Position numbers and translations under genes: made by a program. From the NCBI GenBank assembly GCA_964567995.1, contig CAZMOB010000003.1, positions 166,493 through 230,492 on the forward strand: a DNA stretch of 64,000 nt. Reading direction: 5' to 3'. Each line of letters opens with the position of its first letter. Position 1 is the stretch's first letter. Source of the stretch: JAGOTP01 sp964567995. GTDB taxonomy: Bacteria; Patescibacteriota; Patescibacteriia; 2-12-FULL-60-25. The notes under the pieces are model-generated. The model saw nothing but the letters and a program-made list of their open reading frames with translations, searched no databases and was not told where the DNA came from. Positions 58,689-64,000 of this stretch are shown in pieces.

Positions 58689-59147
58689 TTATTCTGGCAT
58701 TCGCTTCAACCTCCAGAACCCATAAACTCCTAACATCACTGTTAAAACACCAAAACTCAAAAGAATCACCGGTGCTCTGTACTTCCGTTCTACAGAATCG
58801 ATACGAGCCGTTTGCGGATCAGTCGGGCGATACAATACTGAAACCGTCTCCCCGACAGAATACCTATCGCTACTCGCCAAATTACGAAACACCACCGGTT
58901 GACCGCTCTGCGTGGTGTATTCAACTTCCGGCTGCTTCTGGTTCCGTCTTCCGGCATCAAGAACGCGAACCACTCTTCCGGTCGCACGCTCAGCTGTGCG
59001 CTCAAACGCCTTTCGTTCTTGGAACACAAATACCCCCATCCCCATCAAAATAATTCCCACCACAACCACCGTTAAAAGACCGCCGATCGTATTTTGAGGA
59101 AGTGGACGAGAGTGTGAATTCTTCGTAACTGGCAGTTGTTGGGACAT
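58689..59147 (-). CDS. DUF3592-like two-helix membrane protein
   Basis: 152 residues from ATG 59147 (MSQQLPVTKNSHSRP). Two membrane segments at about 22-41 (LLTVVVVGIILMGMGVFVF) and 126-146 (ILLSFGVLTVMLGVYGFW) flank an outside beta domain with GRVVRVLDAG, VEYTTQSGQPVVF and VGETVSVLYRPTDPQTARID, the usual DUF3592 pattern. The function of this family is unknown. TACTAT lies eight bases before the ATG; no ribosome site is visible. Confidence 0.8.
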   Translation of the reverse strand: MSQQLPVTKNSHSRPLPQNTIGGLLTVVVVGIILMGMGVFVFQERKAFERTAERATGRVVRVLDAGRRNQKQPEVEYTTQSGQPVVFRNLASSDRYSVGETVSVLYRPTDPQTARIDSVERKYRAPVILLSFGVLTVMLGVYGFWRLKRMPE

Positions 59148-59250
59148 AGCCTTTATAGTAGCCGATTTTTCGATACATATCGATTGTTTGATGGATGGGA
59201 AGGTCAAAATAAGATTATTTTCGAGCTATTCGAACTTTTTAGCTTATTCA

Positions 59251-59279
59251 TTGACTATTTTGATAAAATATAATATTAT
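59251..59279 (+). promoter_or_regulatory. Promoter of the 59345 lipoprotein
   Basis: TTGACT, 17-base AT-rich spacer, TATTAT; about 60-base leader. Confidence 0.78.
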
Positions 59280-59344
59280 TCCCTGTCCTATTGCCGGGGG
59301 TGGTCTTTGGCAGGCGGACGTTTCAGTTCACAAGAGGAGGCGCC

Positions 59345-59731
59345 ATGCGCCGTTCGTTTTTCACTCTGCTCACCCTCGTGGCCGTTCTTGGGTGCGCCAC
59401 CCAGCACATGCCCCGGCAGTCCCGCCACCCCACGGGAGACCGGGTCAACTGCGTCGCGCTCGCGCCGCAGAGCATCGACTTCACCCTGGCCGCGAGAAAC
59501 GACCTCGGCGAGGAGGTGACGCACGAGGAGCGGATGCGCAGGATCGGGATGCACTTCTACCTCCTGGCCTGCAGCTACCCGGACAACCCGTACGGCTTCG
59601 ACACCTTCCAGCGGGACATCCGGATAGTCTGCGGTCTGGGCGAGGAGGAGTGCGGCAAGGCCTGCGACGCCACTTGGTACGATCCATGGCGCAACGCCGT
59701 CGAGCAGTGCCGTCAGGAGGAGAAGCGCTAG
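59345..59731 (+). CDS. Small lipoprotein, hypothetical, 128 aa
   Basis: MRRSFFTLLTLVAVLGC gives a short signal peptide with lipobox VLGC (Cys17). The mature part is hydrophilic with five cysteines (VNC, LACSYPDNP, IVCGLGEEECGKAC, VEQC), probably disulfide-bonded. ATG 59345 follows GAGGAGGC at good spacing; the frame runs 18 residues upstream without support. Strongly GC-rich, flanked by AT-rich DNA, with own promoter and terminator. Not recognised. Confidence 0.75.
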   Translation: MRRSFFTLLTLVAVLGCATQHMPRQSRHPTGDRVNCVALAPQSIDFTLAARNDLGEEVTHEERMRRIGMHFYLLACSYPDNPYGFDTFQRDIRIVCGLGEEECGKACDATWYDPWRNAVEQCRQEEKR

Positions 59732-59779
59732 CTCAGCGCACGTAAACACCCTGGTGCATTCCAGGAGAAAGGAGGCTCT

Positions 59780-59830
59780 ACCCCCGGTCAACAAACGCCC
59801 AACTCGCGTCTGTGACCGGGGTGTTTGTTA
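59780..59830 (+). terminator. Terminator of the 59345 lipoprotein
   Basis: ACCCCCGGTCA pairs with TGACCGGGGT across a 21-base loop; GTTTGTT follows. Confidence 0.7.
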
Positions 59831-59893
59831 TCCGATCGTTTTTTAGTGAAATGAGAGGCACACTTTTCCGTTGTATGCTCGAACTCAACCTCT

Positions 59894-60994
59894 ATGCGCA
59901 CGATCGCAAAAGTCATCCTCTCCATTCTGGGTATTCTCATCCTTAGTCTAGTCGGAGTATTCGCTCGGAACTACGCCCTCTCTCAAGGTTACCTCTCCTT
60001 TTCCTGCCAAGAAGAAACATCACCGAAAGCAAATGAAGGCCAGCTCCGTTTCGTCTGGGAAGGGACAACCGCTCCCGTCGCCTGTGAACCAGTCGTGGTC
60101 CAAATCGACAAATATCCGGAGCGCGAATGCGCCTCTTCCCCTTGTCCGAACCAGCTGATCGCCATCTTTCGAGGTAAAACGACCAAACAGGGAACCGTCC
60201 TTCTGCCCGCCTGGGCCATGCATTACAAAAACGTTTCTCTCTCGAACGCGTTCGGCGCGTATCATTCCATTCAATTCACTCGACAGCCATCCATTGGCGA
60301 TATAACTACTTTCCCTAGAGATCTGGCCGCCACCGATATTATTCAAGGGAAAAAGGCCATCGACGTCCGAAGAATTGTGGATGTTCGACCTTCTCGTTTC
60401 ACCCTTCGCATCGGTGAACGCGTCACGCTCAGCAACCCAGATTCCAGTCGCACCACGCAATCAATCCAGCTCATGCGACATACTTCATCCGGACAACTTC
60501 TACTCGACACAGGTGATGCCAGCTATCCTGTCACTGCTACAAGCTCTATTCGTCTTCCCTTCGACATCACACGCTCCGCTTTGACCGCTACGCAAATTAC
60601 AGATTCCGGCGTCACCTTCCAAATTCAACGCGATTCCTCCCCTTCTCAAACCTCCTCATCTATCGCTTTGTCCCAAGAGATCAACCGATTGAATGAGAAC
60701 TGTTACTTCCATCTTTCAGAAGCTAGCCTACGTACAAAGATCGAACGCTTCACAAAAACCGATCCAGATGCGTTCCAGATCTTTCCAAGACTCTCTCCCA
60801 ATGAGCCTTGCCGAGCCTTATTTTATGCGGTACGAGTGATTGATCTTCCAAAGAATCTTTGTGAAACCTTCAACATCTCTGTCCAAATTGGCACCTCGTC
60901 GCTCGAAAAAGACAGTTGCTCTTTGCTGTTTCGAAGTTCACAGAGCAAACAGCTGCCAGAGCTGCTACGTCATGGGCATTTTGATGGGGACTAA
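59894..60994 (+). CDS. Membrane-anchored hypothetical protein, 366 aa
   Basis: One N-terminal membrane segment at about 6-26 (VILSILGILILSLVGVFA) and an outside region with beta-rich character and six or more cysteines (SFSCQEE, VACEPV, RECASSPCP, ENCYFH, EPCRALF, NLCETF, DSCSL). No known domain is recognised. TATGCT lies 14 bases before ATG 59894, with no ribosome site; this and its codon use resemble the housekeeping class. It probably acts at the cell surface. Confidence 0.75.
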   Translation: MRTIAKVILSILGILILSLVGVFARNYALSQGYLSFSCQEETSPKANEGQLRFVWEGTTAPVACEPVVVQIDKYPERECASSPCPNQLIAIFRGKTTKQGTVLLPAWAMHYKNVSLSNAFGAYHSIQFTRQPSIGDITTFPRDLAATDIIQGKKAIDVRRIVDVRPSRFTLRIGERVTLSNPDSSRTTQSIQLMRHTSSGQLLLDTGDASYPVTATSSIRLPFDITRSALTATQITDSGVTFQIQRDSSPSQTSSSIALSQEINRLNENCYFHLSEASLRTKIERFTKTDPDAFQIFPRLSPNEPCRALFYAVRVIDLPKNLCETFNISVQIGTSSLEKDSCSLLFRSSQSKQLPELLRHGHFDGD

Positions 60995-61033
60995 CGGCTA
61001 CAGTTCATTAGGTATTCGATACAGGAGATTGAT

Positions 61034-61062
61034 TGACCTTTTTCTCTCATTACGCTACCCTG
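61034..61062 (+). promoter_or_regulatory. Promoter of the 61206 orphan
   Basis: TTGACC, 17-base spacer, TACCCT. The leader of about 135 bases contains GTGTG...GATGGTCCATC...CACAC pairing. Confidence 0.6.
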
Positions 61063-61205
61063 AGCCGTTCTACTCAGCTTTATAGCTCTTGGAAACAACC
61101 TCTTTGAAGCGAATACCTTCGTTTTAATGACGTCGCTTTCAACCAGTGTGCTAGGTGGATGGTCCATCGAAACACACATCCGACGAAAACCCGACGAGGC
61201 AAACC

Positions 61206-61910
61206 GTGAAGCACCTTCGATACCCTCACACGTACACCATCCTCTCGCTCACCGACCAGCTGGCAGCCCTCCAGGCGCAGTTCCCGATGCTGCACGACGC
61301 AACGTTCGACGAGACCGCCGCAGCAGAGCCCCTCGCGAAGGGGGCGGAGGGCAAGTTCCTCATTCCGCTGTGGACGGAGGTCAGCGACCACTACGACGGT
61401 GCTACGCGCCTGGCTCTCCAGGGTTTTAGCAAGGCACTGGGCGGCAAGCTCGCGATCCGTGTCCATTCGCTCGCGAAGCGGGCGGACGAGCATCAGTGCC
61501 TCACTCCCCGAGCCACGACCGTGCAGTACCTCGCTGAGCTCGCAAGGCAGCAGCCGGGCCATCGCATCCTGGTGGCTCAGGCCCAGTTCGGCCTCGGCAT
61601 GGCGGACAAGACCCAGGAGGAGGCGGTCGCCGAAGTCGAAGCTCTCAACTCAGGACTGGCGGGCCTCGGTCTGTTCGCCGCCGCATGCATGGGTGCCGCC
61701 TTGCCCAAGCGGTTCGATGGCTACCTGCCGCTCGGCCTAGCCTGCATCGGGGACAACTTCACCCCGATCGGTGGAGACCGTCGGGGGGTCACACTGAACT
61801 CTCAGTCGGACGAGCGCGTGAAAATGTCGGTCGGCGTCCTCCCCCGCAACGAGCGGCACCACAACTACGGAGCGATCACCGGCTTCCGCGTCCGACAGGA
61901 GAACCAGTAG
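61206..61910 (+). CDS. Hypothetical protein, 234 aa
   Basis: I do not recognise this protein. GTG 61206 is preceded by GACGAGG. It is a soluble protein with short helices and strands (TILSLTDQLAALQAQF, KFLIPLWTEVSDHYD, HRILVAQAQFGLGMADK, LGLFAAACMGAALPKRF) and a C-terminal beta-rich part (GDRRGVTLNSQSDERVKM). A Gly/Ala-rich segment at about 145-165 could be a buried helix. It has an own promoter and a terminator; GC-rich codons. Confidence 0.7.
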   Translation: MKHLRYPHTYTILSLTDQLAALQAQFPMLHDATFDETAAAEPLAKGAEGKFLIPLWTEVSDHYDGATRLALQGFSKALGGKLAIRVHSLAKRADEHQCLTPRATTVQYLAELARQQPGHRILVAQAQFGLGMADKTQEEAVAEVEALNSGLAGLGLFAAACMGAALPKRFDGYLPLGLACIGDNFTPIGGDRRGVTLNSQSDERVKMSVGVLPRNERHHNYGAITGFRVRQENQ

Positions 61911-61993
61911 CCGCGAACCGTACCAGGGACAGAATCTCGATGAACGCGAGTGGTACAACCAAAGACCTCTTCCACGACACCCGGAAGACAGGA

Positions 61994-62036
61994 TGCGCAC
62001 CCACTCGCGAATCTGTCCCCGGGTGCGTTGCTGTTT
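61994..62036 (+). terminator. Terminator of the 61206 orphan
   Basis: GCGCACCC pairs with GGGTGCGT around a loop, followed by TGCTGTTT; same design as 25529-25598. Confidence 0.75.
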
Positions 62037-62161
62037 AAAACTCAGCACAAACAAAAACACACCCTTTTGTGTTGTTCTATATTCAACCGATTTCACGTCA
62101 CCAAGTATATTGATGAGTTGAAGAGGGTTCCCGCGAATTGTTACCCAGCGGGAGAGGGAGT

Positions 62162-63508
62162 TTAGCTTGGACGGCGCCCCTTGAGAGCCGCTTCGAGGGC
62201 GGCGAAGTACACTTCCGGCTCGACACCCATCTCACGCGCCTTACGTTCGAACTGGCTGATGTCGGCACTCGCCGCATCTTTGACCGCTGATACGAGAGCC
62301 GCTTGTTCGGTTTTGAGGTCATGAATCTCGCGAAGGATCGCTGCGAGATAGGGTTCGTCTTCGCTGTGAGGACCAGTGAGCGCCTGAAGCGCTTTCCTAG
62401 CCATTTCGAGCCGCTCTTCCAACTCCCACACGACATCCTCGGCGGCATCGATCAGAGGGCGATCGTTTGCTACACCAGCGTGGAAACGTGCGAGACGATC
62501 CCGCGCGTCACCAAGACGCAAGGCGATCTCGGCATCACGGGTGAGAGGAGGTTCAGGTGCCGTAGCAGATGCGGTAGGAGCCACGCGATCTGCTTGAATA
62601 GCGTGCAGGAGCCCGAGTGCCGTTGCATACTTGTCGACAACGACACGCCAGATGCCACCGAGGATCCCGTACGTGCTATCGCCCACCTTCACGAGAATAC
62701 CAGCCGCTGCAGCACGACCGACGAAGTGTTCGAGAATCGGCTGAATGAGCGAGAGGAAGTCTTTCGGGATGCGCACCTCCGGCCCACGATCGACCATCTG
62801 GACCTGCAGTCCTTCGAGCTGTTCGAGCATGTATTCTTCATCCATGCTCAGCCGACGAACGAAGTCTCCGATCTCCATAGGAGGGAGACCCATGAGCTCC
62901 TCACGTCGAGTCTCAGCGAGGATACGCATATGGTCACGGAACGAAGTGTTCCACCCGTAGAAACCGCTCGAACCATCACCACTCCCCTCGGGCAAGAAGG
63001 TGAGGTAAGCCCCCCTGTGCGACAGGTGGCGGAGGCAGGTGGTGAGCATTTCAGCATCTGCGAAGGTCGCATCCGAAGCGATCTCATGGGTAATATCCGC
63101 ATCCGTGAAGTCCTGTCCCCTCAAGATCTCATAGAGCAGAGCGAGACGCTCCTGCGTACGACCACTCTCGAGGTTCTGATTCGCCACCATCTCGGCAGAA
63201 GCGCACATCGCGACAATCTTCTCCATGCACTCACGCGCGTGACTGATCCTGACCCGCCAGATGGCGTATCCTTCATCACGGAGGGGAGCGCGAACAGACG
63301 CGATGAAGCAGGGCCCGAGAGTGTCGTGGTGGGTGGTGACAGTGAACCAGCTGGCCGTAGGCTCATCCGGATCGACCGCCTGGATCTGATAGATCCGATC
63401 TTCGATGCCCATTCCGCAGATGCCGAGCCATTCGGTGATCAGCAGCCCGAGCATGGACGGAGGGGTGATACGACGGTGCTGCCTGGTTGCAGTGAACACG
63501 ATTTCCAT
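62162..63508 (-). CDS. Hypothetical protein, 448 aa
   Basis: I do not recognise this protein. ATG 63508 (MEIVFTATRQHRRITPP) follows GGGAGG; the frame goes back to 63532. The N-terminal 130 residues are mixed (ITEWLGICGMGIEDRIYQI, SWFTVTTHHDTLGPCFIAS). The middle contains helices and a PKDFLSLIQPILEHFVGRAA segment. The last 150 are helical coiled coil (LGDARDRLARFHAGVAN, WELEERLEMARKALQ, ILREIHDLKTEQAALV). It has no signal peptide. It is the first gene after the rrn operon on this strand, with its own promoter. Confidence 0.72.
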   Translation of the reverse strand: MEIVFTATRQHRRITPPSMLGLLITEWLGICGMGIEDRIYQIQAVDPDEPTASWFTVTTHHDTLGPCFIASVRAPLRDEGYAIWRVRISHARECMEKIVAMCASAEMVANQNLESGRTQERLALLYEILRGQDFTDADITHEIASDATFADAEMLTTCLRHLSHRGAYLTFLPEGSGDGSSGFYGWNTSFRDHMRILAETRREELMGLPPMEIGDFVRRLSMDEEYMLEQLEGLQVQMVDRGPEVRIPKDFLSLIQPILEHFVGRAAAAGILVKVGDSTYGILGGIWRVVVDKYATALGLLHAIQADRVAPTASATAPEPPLTRDAEIALRLGDARDRLARFHAGVANDRPLIDAAEDVVWELEERLEMARKALQALTGPHSEDEPYLAAILREIHDLKTEQAALVSAVKDAASADISQFERKAREMGVEPEVYFAALEAALKGRRPS

Positions 63509-63547
63509 GGATGGCCTCCCAGCCTGACTCAAACAGATGAGTCAGGA

Positions 63548-63576
63548 ATTTGATACTAAAATAAGCGTTTTGTCAA
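63548..63576 (-). promoter_or_regulatory. Promoter of the 62162-63508 gene
   Basis: On the minus strand TTGACA then TCAAAT at 17 bases (or TATCAA at 15); about 35-base leader. Confidence 0.55.
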
Positions 63577-63914
63577 CTAAATGCGGCGTTCTGCTGGGCT
63601 TATTTAATAGAGACAATTCATTATTTCCTATATTGAAGTAAGAAATTGTGTCATTTTTTCGACTCCACATGTTTCAGTCATCCTGACACTTCCACCAGGT
63701 AATTTCGATGAATTCCATATCGTTACAAATCGGTCGTCAGATACTCAATATTCTGGTCCTGGAGAGCGCCCCTTCTCACGGCGATTCGATAAACTATTTT
63801 TGAAACCATGGAGAATACATCCGTTCAACCATTGAATGTCCCACTTATGTTCCAGCTCGTTGAAATGACCACAAACAATTGAAGATCAAGCGAGCCTATA
63901 AAATGGCTCAACAC
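63577..63914. other. Intergenic region, nothing identified
   Basis: AT-rich spacer between the 5S terminator and the promoter of the 63508 gene. I see no ORF with a ribosome site, no tRNA and no repeat beyond a weak GACAATT...AATTGTGTC pairing around 63612-63652. Confidence 0.5.
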
Positions 63915-63949
63915 AAACAAAAACACACCCGTTTAAAGGTGTGTCTTTG
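63915..63949 (-). terminator. rrn operon terminator
   Basis: On the minus strand ACACACC-tttaaac-GGGTGTGT followed by TTTTGTTTG, immediately after 5S. Confidence 0.85.
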
Positions 63950-63951
63950 AT

Positions 63952-64000
63952 AGTCCGGCAACGGGCTACTCTCCCAGGACCGGGTTGGGTCCAAGTACCA
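63952..64000 (-). rRNA. rrf: 5S ribosomal RNA, 3' part, cut by window edge
   Basis: The minus strand reads TGGTACTTGGACCC...GGTCCTGGGAGAGTAG...GCCGGACTA, the conserved 3' half of bacterial 5S rRNA (loop D/E region with GAGAGTAG, then helix I strand). The 5' half lies beyond the right edge, so an rrn operon reads leftward into this window. Confidence 0.88.

Noticed and set aside
62038..62075. Second rrn-like terminator resembling 63915-63949
   Set aside because: The shared CACAAACAAAAACACACCC tract is probably just the T-rich tail of a weak minus-strand terminator for the 62162 gene; the stem there is poor.
62303..63553. 416-codon open frame antisense to the 62162-63508 gene
   Set aside because: It has no ribosome site and runs past the promoter of the minus-strand gene, which has a good SD and start.
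1..64000. CRISPR arrays, insertion sequences, prophage or transposase genes
   Set aside because: I found no regularly spaced repeats, no transposase or integrase motifs and no phage structural genes.

Overview
The window reads as chromosomal DNA of an ultra-reduced bacterium of the Candidate Phyla Radiation (Patescibacteria). I infer this from the gene mix: four-domain ribosomal protein S1, PilB-type ATPase, a CofE-like ligase without other F420 genes, a stand-alone Memo-like protein, a SpoIID/LytB surface protein in a non-sporulating context, a very short SMC, and many proteins I cannot place. TGA is used as a normal stop (for example tsaD), which argues against the code-25 lineages. I cannot name the lineage more precisely. 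The right edge enters the 3' end of a 5S rRNA gene on the minus strand, so an rrn operon lies beyond it. The left edge cuts a large surface protein.

Two kinds of gene alternate. (1) Recognisable housekeeping genes: rpsA, ftsH, pilB, tsaD-tsaE, trmD, khpA, rpsP, smc, rbfA, nrnA, clpP, ung and an SNF2/SWIM helicase. Many of these have a -10 box only 6-7 bases before the ATG and no Shine-Dalgarno, so they look leaderless. (2) About fifteen mostly GC-rich, mostly single-gene units of unknown function. These usually carry a consensus -35/-10 promoter with 16-18 base spacing, a leader of several tens of bases that is often structured, a strong AGGAGG-type ribosome site and a strong terminator hairpin. 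They sit one or a few at a time between housekeeping genes.

Layout: 0-4.6 kb surface protein and unknowns; 4.7-7.6 kb a minus-strand unit of a helical-repeat protein and an atypical Ser/Thr kinase, each followed by a copy of the same structured RNA; 7.8-13.2 kb rpsA, two small-molecule enzymes, ftsH; 13.2-16.7 kb pilus ATPase with membrane proteins; 16.8-18.4 kb orphans; 18.4-24.3 kb tsaD/tsaE, Memo, anchored protein; 24.3-27.0 kb orphans and tRNA-Glu; 27.0-34 kb trmD/khpA/rpsP, a zinc-ribbon protein, smc, rbfA and a 2OG-Fe(II) oxygenase; 34-41.2 kb nrnA, CIRCE-controlled clpP, SpoIID protein and flippase; 41.2-49.4 kb a 1223-residue coiled-coil protein, ung and the helicase; 49.5-55.8 kb signalling genes: receiver-like protein, FecR protein plus CHASE2 adenylate cyclase, a sigma-70 factor split by a frameshift, and a CYTH protein; 55.9-63.6 kb lipoproteins, TrmB-type regulator and orphans; then 5S rRNA.

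Best candidates for something undescribed: the duplicated kissing-loop RNA at 4.7 and 5.9 kb, whose variable stem is fully exchanged between copies while still pairing; the split sigma factor; the hinge-less SMC; and the apparent two-class organisation of gene expression.
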